Origin: Blastococcus sp. KM273128
GTDB taxonomy: Bacteria; Actinomycetota; Actinomycetes; Mycobacteriales; Geodermatophilaceae
Assembly: GCF_021698975.1 (NCBI RefSeq)
Contig: NZ_SSXA01000030.1
Coordinates: forward strand, 1-39,729
Reading direction: 5' to 3'
DNA: 39,729 bases
Shown: positions 27,925 to 37,176 of the stretch, one piece after another
Position numbering within the stretch: the first letter of the stretch is position 1
Layout of the letters: each line of letters starts with the position of its first letter
Translations under genes and position numbers: made by a program
The notes under the pieces: model-generated
Seen by the model: only the letters and a program-made list of their open reading frames with translations
Told to the model about the DNA's origin: nothing
Database searches by the model: none

Positions 27925-28571
27925 TCTGCCTCGTCCGGCACGGGCAGGCCTCCTTCGGTGCCGACGACTACGACGTCCTGAGCGAGCTGGGCCGCGAGCA
28001 GTCCCGCTGCGCGGGCGAGGAGCTGCGGCGGCGGGAGCTGCGCGACCCGCTGGTGCTCTCGGGCACGCTGCGCCGGCAGCGCGACACCGCGGCGCTGCTC
28101 GCGGGGGCGGCCGGTTTCGAGCCCGCCGGGGAGCCCGACCCCCGGCTCGACGAGTACGACCACCTCGACCTGCTGAAGCGCTACCCCGCCGACGACGGCG
28201 GACCGGTGGGTGGCTCCGGCTCCCGCCAGGTGCAGCGGCTGCTCGACGGCGCGCTCCGCTCGTGGATCGCGGCCGGCGACGCCGACGGCTGGCCGGCCTT
28301 CTCGGCGGGGGCGGCCGCGGCCGTCGCCGACCTGGCCGCCGGGCTCCCGCGGGGCCGGGACGCCGTCGTCGTCAGCTCCGGCGGGGTGATCGCGGCGGTC
28401 GTGGCCGGGTTGCTCGGTGCGCCGGCCGACGGCGTGGTGGCGCTGAACCGGGCCGCGGTGAACGTCGGGGTCACCTCCGTGCTGGCGGGCGCCTCGGGGC
28501 TGTCGCTGCTGGCCTTCAACGACCACGCGCACGTCACCGGCGACCGGCGGCACCTGCTCACCTACCGATGA
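27915..28571 (+). CDS. histidine phosphatase family protein
   Basis: 218-aa phosphoglycerate-mutase-like phosphatase. The catalytic RHG triad is at residues 8-10 (LVRHGQASFG). The second arginine region is LSGTLRRQRDTAALL, and the second histidine region is approached by VVVSSGGVIAAVVAGLL, where the usual GH of the VxHGG motif is SSGG, so the second catalytic histidine appears to be replaced. It overlaps the phosphotransferase gene by 10 nt and the glycosylase gene by 4 nt (ATGA). The coupling with a kinase-like gene suggests a kinase/phosphatase pair. Residue 9 would still be the phospho-acceptor. The substrate is unknown. Confidence 0.88.
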   Translation: MPLICLVRHGQASFGADDYDVLSELGREQSRCAGEELRRRELRDPLVLSGTLRRQRDTAALLAGAAGFEPAGEPDPRLDEYDHLDLLKRYPADDGGPVGGSGSRQVQRLLDGALRSWIAAGDADGWPAFSAGAAAAVADLAAGLPRGRDAVVVSSGGVIAAVVAGLLGAPADGVVALNRAAVNVGVTSVLAGASGLSLLAFNDHAHVTGDRRHLLTYR

Positions 28572-29092
28572 CCCCGCCGTCCGGCAAACCGGTGCCCGAC
28601 GTCGTCGAGCCCGGCCTGGACGTGCTGTTCTGCGGCATCAACCCCTCGCTGCTGTCGGCGGAGACCGGCCACCACTTCGCGCGCCCCGGCAACCGCTTCT
28701 GGCCGGCGATCCACCTCGCCGGGTTCACCCCGCGGCTGCTGCGCCCCGAGGAGGGCCGCGAGCTGCTGCGGTACGGGCTCGGGGTGACCAACGTCGTGGA
28801 CCGGCCGACGCGCACGGCGGCGGAGCTCTCCGCCCAGGAGCTGCGGGCCGGGGCGGAGGCGCTGGAGCGGCTGGTGGCGAGCGTGCGGCCCCGGGTGCTG
28901 GCGGTCCTCGGCATCACGGCCTGGCGGCAGGGCTTCGCGCGGCCCCGGGCGGTCGCCGGGCGCCAGCCCGAGCGGGTCGGCGGTGCGGTCACCTGGGTGG
29001 TGCCGAACCCCAGCGGGCTCAACGCGCACGTCCAGCTCCCCGACCTGGCCCGCATCTACGCGCAGCTGCGCCCGGGCGACGCGGGGAGCTGA
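28568..29092 (+). CDS. mug: G/U mismatch-specific DNA glycosylase
   Basis: 174-aa uracil-DNA-glycosylase-superfamily protein of the MUG group, which removes uracil, ethenocytosine and related bases opposite G. The first motif LFCGINPSLLSAETGHHFARPGNRFW holds the active-site GINP(S) sequence. The second motif is VPNPSGLNAH, the base-flipping/intercalation loop typical of MUG/TDG. Length is the usual 165-180 aa. The ATG at 28568 overlaps the preceding stop codon, making it the third gene of the operon. Its link with a kinase-like protein and a phosphatase has no obvious functional explanation. Confidence 0.9.
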   Translation: MTPPSGKPVPDVVEPGLDVLFCGINPSLLSAETGHHFARPGNRFWPAIHLAGFTPRLLRPEEGRELLRYGLGVTNVVDRPTRTAAELSAQELRAGAEALERLVASVRPRVLAVLGITAWRQGFARPRAVAGRQPERVGGAVTWVVPNPSGLNAHVQLPDLARIYAQLRPGDAGS

Positions 29093-29101
29093 CCGGCCGG
29101 G

Positions 29102-29371
29102 TCAGCCGACGACGACGTCCCAGGGCCGGATGGTCCACGCCGTCACCAGGCCCTGGGTGACGTAGGGGTCCTCCGCCACGAACCGCTCCACCACCTCGCG
29201 CGGCGCCGTCCAGACCAGCAGCGCGCGGTCGTACGGGTCGGGCAGCGCGCCGGCCAGCAGCAGCTCGCCCCGCTCGTGCGCCCCTCGCGCCAGCGCGAGG
29301 TGGTCGGCGCGCAGGGCGGTCCGGCGCTCCAGGTAGTCGTCGGCCAGGACGTACTCGAGGACCAGGTGCAC
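29102..29371 (-). CDS. YciI-like small protein
   Basis: 89-aa protein with a dimeric alpha-beta-barrel pattern typical of YciI-related proteins: LVLEYVLADDYLERRTALRADHLALARGAHERGELLLAGAL, then ALLVWTAPREVVERFVAEDPYVTQGLVTAWTIRPW. The conserved His/Asp pair of the YciI core (RADHL and PDPYD) is visible. The GTG at 29371 was chosen because the domain starts at once; no Shine-Dalgarno sequence is present, and GAGAGT lies 6 nt upstream, suggesting a leaderless mRNA. It converges on the glycosylase gene and is divergent from the flavodoxin-like gene. Function is not established for most family members. Confidence 0.82.
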   Translation of the reverse strand: MHLVLEYVLADDYLERRTALRADHLALARGAHERGELLLAGALPDPYDRALLVWTAPREVVERFVAEDPYVTQGLVTAWTIRPWDVVVG

Positions 29372-29427
29372 GGCCCCACTCTCACACCTCGGCACCGGCG
29401 GTGGGGCCGGGGGGCGAGAATGCGGGG

Positions 29428-29868
29428 GTGCCCCGCCTGCTCGTGGTCCACCACACCCCCTCGCCCGCCCTGCAGGCCGTGCTGGAGGCGGTGCGCGAGG
29501 GCGTCGGCCTCGTCGACGACGTGGAGCCGGTGCTGCGCCCGGCGCTCTCGGCGGGGGCGGCGGACCTGCTCGCCGCCCACGGCGTCGTCCTGGGCACCCC
29601 GGCCAACATCGGCTACATGTCGGGGGCGCTGAAGCACTTCTTCGACACCGTGTACTACCCCTGCCTGGAGGCGACCGCGGGCCTGCCGTTCGGGGTGTAC
29701 GTGCACGGCAACGACGACACAGAGGGCGCCCTGCGGAGCATCGAGCGGATCACCGGCGCGCTGCGCTGGAAGCAGGTGGCGGCGCCCCTCAGCCTGACCG
29801 GGGCGCCCGGCCCGGCGGACCTGGAGGCCTGTCGGGAGCTCGCGGCCACCGTCGCGGTCGGCCTCTGA
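29428..29868 (+). CDS. flavodoxin-fold NAD(P)H-dependent FMN reductase-like protein
   Basis: 146-aa flavodoxin-fold protein. The N-terminal strand and phosphate loop are RLLVVHHTPSPALQAV. The FMN-contact segment VVLGTPANIGYMSGALKHFFDTVYYPC is characteristic of NADPH-dependent FMN reductase or WrbA-like proteins. The final part, PFGVYVHGNDDTEGALRSIERITGALRW, completes the fold. The GTG at 29428 has no Shine-Dalgarno sequence and is preceded by GAGAAT plus 6 nt, again a leaderless layout. It is divergent from the YciI-like gene, 56 nt away start to start. It probably reduces a flavin or quinone; the partner is unknown. Confidence 0.85.
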   Translation: MPRLLVVHHTPSPALQAVLEAVREGVGLVDDVEPVLRPALSAGAADLLAAHGVVLGTPANIGYMSGALKHFFDTVYYPCLEATAGLPFGVYVHGNDDTEGALRSIERITGALRWKQVAAPLSLTGAPGPADLEACRELAATVAVGL

Positions 29869-29941
29869 CGCGCCCTCGCGCCGTCCGTGTCGCCGGCCGC
29901 TCGCCGGGTACCGCACCGGACCTGCCGGGGAGGAGGGCCGT

Positions 29942-30715
29942 GTGCCGACACGACGAGCCGTGCTCCGCACTGCCGCCGGCGCCCTCGCCCTGCTGGGGGC
30001 CGGGTGCGCGTCCCGGTCACCGCGCCCGGCCGGCGGATCGGGTGAGGAGCGGGACGGCGCGGTGCTGACCGCTCGCCCGGCCGCGCCGCCACCGGAGGGC
30101 GTCCCCGAGCCGGGCACCCGGCCGCTCGGGCTCCCGTCCGGGGAGGCCCTCATGCACGTGCCCGCGGGCCTGGGCACCGGTCCCCTGCCGCTGGCCGTCT
30201 CGCTGCACGGCGCGGGCGGCGACGCGGACGCGGGGCTGGCCCTGCTGCGGCCGGCGGCCGACGAGCACGGGCTCGTGGTCCTGGCACCAGGCTCCGCCGG
30301 CGCGACCTGGGACGCCGTCGGGGGTGGCTACGGCCCGGACGCCGCGCACGTCGACCGGGCGCTGGTCGAGGTGTTCGCCTCGGTGCCGGTGGACCCGGCC
30401 CGCACCGCGGTCGCGGGTCTCTCCGACGGGGCGTCGTACGCGCTCGGGCTCGGCCTGGCCAACGGACGGCTCTTCCGCCGGGTCGTCGCGTTCTCCCCGG
30501 GCTTCGTGCCTCCGGCCCCGCGGTCGGGCGACCCGGCGGTCTTCGTGTCGCACGGCGTCGACGACGAGGTGCTGCCGATCGACCGGACCAGCCGGCGGAT
30601 CGTGCCCACCCTGGAGGAGGACGGCTACGACGTCACCTACCGGGAGTTCCCCGGAGGGCACGCCGTACCCGCGGAGGTGGTCGCCGCGGCCGTCGGCTGG
30701 ATCACCGCCGGCTGA
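29942..30715 (+). CDS. secreted alpha/beta-hydrolase lipoprotein (LpqC/poly-hydroxybutyrate depolymerase-like esterase)
   Basis: 257-aa exported esterase. The N-terminus PTRRAVLRTAAGALALLGAGC combines a twin-arginine-like pair with a lipobox ending at about Cys21, suggesting a Tat-exported lipoprotein. The hydrolase core has LAVSLHGAGGDAD (oxyanion region) and the nucleophile Ser161 in VAGLSDGASYALGL. The acid is Asp in SHGVDDEVLPI, and the histidine is in FPGGHAVP. The layout matches carboxylesterase/phospholipase-like and PHB-depolymerase-like enzymes such as mycobacterial LpqC. The GTG at 29942 has GGGGAGGAGGG upstream. It is a single gene. Confidence 0.87.
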   Translation: MPTRRAVLRTAAGALALLGAGCASRSPRPAGGSGEERDGAVLTARPAAPPPEGVPEPGTRPLGLPSGEALMHVPAGLGTGPLPLAVSLHGAGGDADAGLALLRPAADEHGLVVLAPGSAGATWDAVGGGYGPDAAHVDRALVEVFASVPVDPARTAVAGLSDGASYALGLGLANGRLFRRVVAFSPGFVPPAPRSGDPAVFVSHGVDDEVLPIDRTSRRIVPTLEEDGYDVTYREFPGGHAVPAEVVAAAVGWITAG

Positions 30716-30749
30716 GCCCCGGGCCGTGCTGGATGCCGGAGTGCGGGGC
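30716..30749. terminator. hairpin between converging genes
   Basis: GCCCCG (30716-30721) can pair with CGGGGC (30744-30749), between the esterase stop and the end of the converging zinc-ribbon gene. The loop is long (22 nt), so confidence is limited. Confidence 0.35.
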
Positions 30750-30757
30750 CCGCCAGG

Positions 30758-31063
30758 TCACCAGCGCAGCGGGTGGGTGGAGCGGGAGTGCGCCGTGCGG
30801 CAGGCCCGGCAGTTGCCCCACGAGACGATGGCCAGCGACGTCGCGGGGCCACCGCACTCGGGGCACTCGACGGGCTCGGCCGATCCGGCGCGCGCCTCGG
30901 CGATGGCGCGGGTCCGCGGCTCGTGGATCCGCTCGTCCCCCCGGCAGGGGCAACCGAGGTGGGCTTCCTCGCAGCGTCCCTCGTGCGTGGCGATGGCGCG
31001 TTCCCCTCGGTCGGGTGGCCGGTGCGGCGGGAATGCCGGGACCGGGACGCGAGAAGGGGCCAC
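30758..31063 (-). CDS. small zinc-ribbon-like protein of unknown function
   Basis: About 100 aa. It contains HEGRCEEAHLGCPCRGDERIHEPRTR and then a clear zinc-ribbon pattern VECPECGGPA-x9-GNCRACRTAHS (two CxxC knuckles). The protein ends in HSRSTHPLRW. The start is uncertain: in-frame GTG codons at 31063 and 31093 both lie in or near the terminator of the cold-shock gene, and no Shine-Dalgarno sequence is convincing. It follows the cold-shock gene on the same strand and might be read by escape through that terminator. No family is recognised. Confidence 0.55.
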   Translation of the reverse strand: MAPSRVPVPAFPPHRPPDRGERAIATHEGRCEEAHLGCPCRGDERIHEPRTRAIAEARAGSAEPVECPECGGPATSLAIVSWGNCRACRTAHSRSTHPLRW

Positions 31064-31086
31064 GGCGCAGCGCGCCGTGACCCCTT
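31054..31086 (-). terminator. terminator of the cold-shock gene
   Basis: AAGGGG and CACGGCG (31054-31067) pair with CGCCGTG and CCCCTT (31073-31086), with one mismatch and a 5-nt loop. It lies 15 nt past the cold-shock stop and is among the strongest hairpins in the window. Confidence 0.85.
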
Positions 31087-31100
31087 CCCTCACGCGTCGA

Positions 31101-32924
<1,824 letters not shown>

Positions 32925-32935
32925 GGGCGGGCGGT

Positions 32936-33130
32936 TCAGCGGCTGGCCGCCAGGTCCTTCACGGCCTTGACCACGTACATCACCGACAGCGCGAGGAACA
33001 GGGCCCCGATCGCGGCCCGCACCTGGTCGTCGGTGACCGGGGTGCGCTGGGACACCGGCCCCGCGACGGTGTCGGCCACGCGCGCGCGCCAGCCCTTGAG
33101 GCCGGCTTTCCCGAAGGTGATCGCATCCAT
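32936..33130 (-). CDS. 64-aa single-pass membrane protein of unknown function
   Basis: A small protein starting MDAITFGKAGLKGWRARVAD, with one hydrophobic segment near the C-terminus (AAIGALFLALSVMYVVKAVKDLAASR). The ATG at 33130 is preceded by TAAGGA, which can serve as Shine-Dalgarno sequence. It converges on the amylase-like pseudogene with 11 nt between ends. No family is recognised; Arg/Lys-rich ends flank the membrane segment. It is likely a real small membrane protein, judged by codon use and start signals. Confidence 0.65.
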   Translation of the reverse strand: MDAITFGKAGLKGWRARVADTVAGPVSQRTPVTDDQVRAAIGALFLALSVMYVVKAVKDLAASR

Positions 33131-33213
33131 GGTCGGCGTCCTTACCCCGCCGGCGCCGGGATAGGCGGGGAGGGCGCGCATCGGGCGGGCGCGCGCCGGG
33201 CACTGCAGGCGGC

Positions 33214-34047
33214 ATGGAGCTCCCGGTCGGCAGCACCCGCACGGTCGACGTCGGCGATCGCCGGCTGAACGTCTGGGAGGCCGGTGGGACCGGCCCGGTC
33301 GTGCTGCTGGTGCACGGCATCCCCACCAACCACCTGCTCTGGCACGACGTCGTCCCCGCGGTCGCCGGCTCGGCGCGGGTGCTGGCCGTCGACATGCTCG
33401 GCTACGGCGACTCCGACGCCCCCGGCGACCACCCGGTCGACCTCGCCGTCCAGGCGGCGCTGATGCTGCGGGTGCTGGACGCGCTGTAGGTGGACCGGGC
33501 CGTGGTCGTCGGGCACGACCTCGGCGGGGGAGTGGCGCAGATCCTGGCCACCACCAGCACCGGCCGCGTCGCCGGGCTCGGCGTCGTGAACGGGGTCTGC
33601 TACGACGGCTGGCCGGTGCCGGTGGTGCGGGCCCTCAAGGCCGGCTGGCCGGCGCTGCCGCTCCTCCCGCCCGCGGTGCTGGCGAACGCGCTGCGCCCGG
33701 CGCTGCGCACGCTGTTCACCCACCAGGAGCGGGCCGCCCCGTTCCTCGACCGCTTCGTCGGGCCGTGGGCCCGCCCGGGTGGCCCTCGCGTCCTCGCCCG
33801 GCACCTGCGCTCGCTGGACTCGGTGTCCACGCAGACCGTGGCGCCCTTCCTGCCCCGGCTGGCGGTGCCCGCGGAGGTGGTGTGGGGGCGGCAGGACCAC
33901 CAGATGAAGCCCCGGTACGGGCAGCGGCTGGCCGACGACCTGCCCGGCGCCCGCCTCACCTGGGTCGACGACGCGAGCCACTTCGTGCCCGCGGACCGGC
34001 CCGACGTCGTCGCCGAGGCGGTGCTGCGTCTCGTGGAGGGGGCCTGA
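33214..34047 (+). pseudogene. alpha/beta hydrolase (haloalkane dehalogenase/epoxide hydrolase type) interrupted by one in-frame TAG
   Basis: A 277-codon frame reads as a full alpha/beta hydrolase except for TAG at 33487-33489 (codon 92). Before it lie VVLLVHGIPTNHLLWHDVVPAV (oxyanion loop) and VLAVDMLGYGDSD. After it the same frame continues with VDRAVVVGHDLGGGVAQ, where the nucleophile is Asp (GHDLGG), as in haloalkane dehalogenases and epoxide hydrolases. The acid in WGRQDHQM and the histidine in DASHFVPAD follow. A GTG directly after the TAG could allow reinitiation, but the product would lack the first strands and oxyanion loop. CAG or GGG to TAG would explain the change. No frameshift is present. 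Confidence 0.85.
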
Positions 34048-34075
34048 CCGAGGTGTTCCTGCCGGGACGCCCGGG

Positions 34076-34081
34076 TAGCGG
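34076..34081 (+). promoter_or_regulatory. TAG-type -10 box for the PspC gene
   Basis: TAGCGG followed by exactly 6 nt and the ATG at 34088. GTGTTC lies 17 nt upstream as a weak -35 candidate. Confidence 0.45.
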
Positions 34082-34087
34082 GCGGGG

Positions 34088-34270
34088 ATGACGAGACCGC
34101 TGGTCAGACCACGAGGACGGAAGATGATCGCCGGCGTCTGCGCCGGCCTCGCCCAGCGCTTCGGCGTCTCCACGGGCCTGGTGCGGATCGGCTTCGTGCT
34201 GTTCGGGCTCTTCGGCGTCGGGGAGCTCGCCTACATCGTGCTCTGGATCATGATCCCGAAGGAGCGCTGA
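34088..34270 (+). CDS. PspC-domain membrane protein
   Basis: 60-aa protein consisting of a single PspC domain: RPRGRKMIAGVCAGLAQRFGVSTGLVRIGFVLFGLFGVGELAYIVLWIMIPKER. The first helix (AGVCAGLAQRFGV) and the transmembrane hairpin (VRIGFVLFGL and AYIVLWIMIP) are typical. PspC proteins act at the cytoplasmic membrane in envelope-stress responses; many actinobacteria carry several short stand-alone copies. The start is apparently leaderless. It is followed by 63 nt and the cyclase gene, which has its own Shine-Dalgarno sequence. Confidence 0.9.
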   Translation: MTRPLVRPRGRKMIAGVCAGLAQRFGVSTGLVRIGFVLFGLFGVGELAYIVLWIMIPKER

Positions 34271-34333
34271 GGGCCGTCGCACGGGGCCTGTGGTTGGCTG
34301 TCGGCCCAGCCGCCGGCCCCCGAAGGAAGTGCG

Positions 34334-35110
34334 ATGTCGATCCTCTCCAGCCTCGCCGAGGCGCTGGTCAGCGCGCGCATCGAGGTCGTCGACCTCACCG
34401 CGCCCCTGTCGGCGGAGACGCCGGTCATCCAGCTGCCCGAGCAGTTCGCCCAGACGGCGCGCTTCGAGCTGGAGGAGCTGAGCCGCTACGACGACCGTGG
34501 CCCGGCCTGGTACTGGAACAACTTCCGCACCGGCGAGCACACCGGCACGCACTTCGACGCGCCCAACCACTGGGTCACCGGGCGGGACGGCGACGACGTC
34601 GCCTCCGTGCCCGCGGGGCGGCTGATCGCCCCGGCCGTCGTCCTCGACTTCTCCGAGCAGGCCGCCGCCGACCCCGACTTCCTGCTCGAGGTCGAGCACG
34701 TGCGCGCGTGGGAGGCCGAGCACGGCCCGCTGCCCGAGGGCGGCTGGCTGCTGTTCCGCACCGGCTGGGACGCCCGCTCGGCCTCCCAGCAGGAGTTCCT
34801 CAACGCCGACGACACCGGCCCGCACACCCCCGGACTGTCGGTCGAGTGCGCGCGCTGGCTGGCCGAGGAGTCGCCGGTGCTGGGGCTCGGCGTGGAGACG
34901 GTGGGCACCGACGCGGGTGCCGCGCACTCCTTCGACCCGCCGTTCCCCTGCCACGCGGCGCTGATGGGCAGCGGCAAGTACGGCCTCACCCAGCTGCAGA
35001 ACCTGGCGCTGCTGCCGCCCACCGGCGCGCTGCTCGTGGCCGCCCCGCTGCCGATCGTCTCCGGCTCGGGCTCGCCGTCGCGGGTGCTCGCGCTGGTCGA
35101 GCGGGGATGA
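34334..35110 (+). CDS. cyclase-family protein (kynurenine formamidase-like metal hydrolase)
   Basis: 258-aa cyclase-family hydrolase. The metal-binding motif HTGTHFDAPNHW at about residues 71-82 is the family's HxGTHxDxPxH signature. Other expected blocks are EVVDLTAPLSAETPVI at the start, LLFRTGWD in the middle and LGLGVETVGTDAG. Members include bacterial kynurenine formamidase and isatin hydrolase. The ATG at 34334 has AAGGAAG upstream. It overlaps the thiamine-diphosphate enzyme gene by 4 nt (ATGA), so the two proteins are made together and likely act in one pathway, opening a cyclic amide or lactone before or after the C-C bond step. The substrate is not identified. Confidence 0.9.
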   Translation: MSILSSLAEALVSARIEVVDLTAPLSAETPVIQLPEQFAQTARFELEELSRYDDRGPAWYWNNFRTGEHTGTHFDAPNHWVTGRDGDDVASVPAGRLIAPAVVLDFSEQAAADPDFLLEVEHVRAWEAEHGPLPEGGWLLFRTGWDARSASQQEFLNADDTGPHTPGLSVECARWLAEESPVLGLGVETVGTDAGAAHSFDPPFPCHAALMGSGKYGLTQLQNLALLPPTGALLVAAPLPIVSGSGSPSRVLALVERG

Positions 35111-36747
35111 GCGGCGGCACCGGGCGCACCGTCGCGCAGGCGGTCGGGGAGACCCTCGTCGCACGCGGGGTCCAGGCGGTGTTCGGCGTCGTCGGCTCGG
35201 GCAACTTCGTCGCGACCAACGCGATGGTCGCCGCCGGCGCCCGGTACGTCGCCGCCCGCCACGAGGGCGGGGCGGCCACGATGGCCGACGCCCACGCGCG
35301 GGTGACCGGCCGGCCGGCGGTGCTCAGCCTGCACCAGGGCTGCGGGCTGACCAACGCGCTCACCGGCATCACCGAGGCGGCCAAGAGCCGCACCCCGCTG
35401 GTGGTGCTGACCGCGGAGGCGACGTCGGCGCGGTCGAACTTCTTCGTCGACCAGCCCGCGCTGGCCGCGGCGGTCGGCGCGGTCTCCCTCCGGGCGACCT
35501 CCGCGGACGACGCGGTGGCGGTGGCCGCGGCCGCCGTCGACACCGCTCGCCTGGAGCGGCGCACCGTCGTGCTCAACCTGCCGCTGGACGTGCAGGCGCT
35601 GCCGGCCGGGGACGCCGTGCCGCCGCCCGTGCCCACGGCTTCACCCGTCCAGCCCGACGAGGCGGCGATCGTGCGCCTGGCCGGGGCGGTGCGGGCCGCC
35701 CGGCGGCCGGTGTTCGTCGCCGGCCGCGGCGCGCGGGCCGCCCGCACCGCGCTGGAGGAGCTCGCCGAGCGGTGCGGCGCGCTGCTGGCCACCTCGGCGG
35801 TGGCCCGGGGGCTGTTCCGCGGCAGCGACTGGGACCTCGACGTCTCCGGCGGGTTCGCCACGCCGCTGGCCGCCGAGCTGATCTCGGGGGCCGACCTGAT
35901 CGTGGGCTGGGGCTGCCAGCTCAACATGTGGACCATGCGCCACGGCCGGCTGATCGCCGAGGACGCGGTCGTGGTGCAGGTCGACGACGAGGCACCGGCG
36001 ATCGGTGCCCAGCGCGAGGTGGCGTTCGGCGTCGTCGGCGACGTGCGCGCCACCGCCGAGGCGGTCACCGCGGCGCTGGCCGGCGCGTCGGGCGGGTACC
36101 GCACCGCGGAGGTGCGGGCGGCCATCGCCGCCCGCGGGCGCTGGCGGGACGAGCCACGAACCGACGGGGAGGGCGGCCGGATCGACCCGCGCGCGCTCAC
36201 CACCGCCCTGGACGACCTGCTGCCCGCCGAGCGCGTCGTCGCCGTCGACTCGGGCAACTTCATGGGCTACCCGAGCATGTTCCTCGACGTCCCCGACGAG
36301 CAGGGCTTCTGCTTCACCCAGGCGTTCCAGTCGGTCGGGCTGGGCCTGGCGACGGCGATCGGCGCGGCGCTGGCCCGCCCCGACCGGCTGCCGGTGGCCG
36401 CGCTCGGCGACGGCGGGGCGCTCATGGGCGCCGCGGAGCTGGAGACGGTGGTCCGGCTCGGCCTGCCGATGGTCGTCGTGGTCTACGACGACGCCGGCTA
36501 CGGCGCCGAGGTGCACCACTTCGGCCCCGACGGGCACCCGCTGGAGACCGTCCGGTTCCCCGAGACCGACTTCGCCGCCATCGCCCGCGGGCACGGGTAC
36601 GACGCGGTCACCGTCCGGGAGCCCGCCGACCTCGACGGCGTCGCCGCCTGGCTGGCCGGCCCCCGGACCGCGCCGCTGCTGGTCGACGCCAAGGTGACCC
36701 GCGACGAGCCGTCGTGGTGGCTGGAGGAGGCGTTCCGCGGCCACTGA
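35107..36747 (+). CDS. thiamine-diphosphate-dependent enzyme (acetolactate synthase/benzoylformate decarboxylase-like)
   Basis: 546-aa ThDP enzyme with the three-domain Pyr-middle-PP order. The cofactor-activating Glu53 is in ARHEGGAATMADAHAR. The middle domain is about residues 190-330. The ThDP-binding motif is GDG followed by 24 residues and DD (ALGDGGALMG through VVVYDDAGYGAE), where the classical motif ends in NN. The substitution of Asn by Asp in the Mg site is uncommon but known in some subgroups. The ATG at 35107 overlaps the cyclase stop. It may decarboxylate or ligate a 2-oxoacid produced downstream of the cyclase-family protein; substrate and product are unknown. Confidence 0.88.
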   Translation: MSGGTGRTVAQAVGETLVARGVQAVFGVVGSGNFVATNAMVAAGARYVAARHEGGAATMADAHARVTGRPAVLSLHQGCGLTNALTGITEAAKSRTPLVVLTAEATSARSNFFVDQPALAAAVGAVSLRATSADDAVAVAAAAVDTARLERRTVVLNLPLDVQALPAGDAVPPPVPTASPVQPDEAAIVRLAGAVRAARRPVFVAGRGARAARTALEELAERCGALLATSAVARGLFRGSDWDLDVSGGFATPLAAELISGADLIVGWGCQLNMWTMRHGRLIAEDAVVVQVDDEAPAIGAQREVAFGVVGDVRATAEAVTAALAGASGGYRTAEVRAAIAARGRWRDEPRTDGEGGRIDPRALTTALDDLLPAERVVAVDSGNFMGYPSMFLDVPDEQGFCFTQAFQSVGLGLATAIGAALARPDRLPVAALGDGGALMGAAELETVVRLGLPMVVVVYDDAGYGAEVHHFGPDGHPLETVRFPETDFAAIARGHGYDAVTVREPADLDGVAAWLAGPRTAPLLVDAKVTRDEPSWWLEEAFRGH

Positions 36748-36760
36748 GGCCGCGGAGCGG

Positions 36761-37123
36761 TCACCAGGCGGTGGTCGCCTGCAGCACCGCCTCGGTCAGC
36801 GCACGGGTGCGCAGGCCGGTGACCTGCTGGTACTCGGGGTCGGCGACCATGCGGCTGAACGCCTCGCGCGAGGGGTAGCGGACCAGCAGCACCGCGTCCC
36901 AGTCCTGCCCGGACTCGGCCACCAGCGGCGTGGAGCCGCTGCCGGCGTAGAGCACCTCGCCGCCGTACCGCGGCAGGAACGTGGTGGAGAGGGCGTCGGC
37001 GTACTGCGCGTAGAGCTCCCGCCCGCCCTCGGCGAACCGGAGCAGGTTGAGCATCACGACGGGGCCGCCGGGGTCCTCCTGCAGGTAGCGCTTCAGGTCC
37101 GCACCGCGTGGATCGATCGCCAT
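36761..37123 (-). CDS. DUF1330 protein
   Basis: 120-aa dimeric alpha-beta-barrel protein. Typical DUF1330 segments are GPVVMLNLLRFAEGGRELYAQYADALSTTFLPRYGGEVLYAGSG and DWDAVLLVRYPSREAFSRMVADPEYQQVTGLRTRALTEAVL. No catalytic function is established for the family. The start at 37123 lacks a Shine-Dalgarno sequence and follows TAGCTT plus exactly 6 nt, a leaderless layout. It is divergent from the alpha/beta hydrolase, whose start has the same arrangement. It converges on the ThDP enzyme with 13 nt between the genes. Confidence 0.88.
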   Translation of the reverse strand: MAIDPRGADLKRYLQEDPGGPVVMLNLLRFAEGGRELYAQYADALSTTFLPRYGGEVLYAGSGSTPLVAESGQDWDAVLLVRYPSREAFSRMVADPEYQQVTGLRTRALTEAVLQATTAW

Positions 37124-37129
37124 GCCGGC

Positions 37130-37170
37130 AAGCTACCGGGCCGGGTGACCGGGCCGGTCGCGGGTAGGGA
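37130..37170. promoter_or_regulatory. back-to-back leaderless promoters
   Basis: TAGCTT (minus strand, 37130-37135) and TAGGGA (plus strand, 37165-37170) each lie exactly 6 nt before an ATG, at 37123 and 37177 respectively. Only 29 nt separate the two boxes, so the two promoters must share space and may exclude each other. No -35 consensus is visible. Confidence 0.45.
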
Positions 37171-37176
37171 CGGCGG

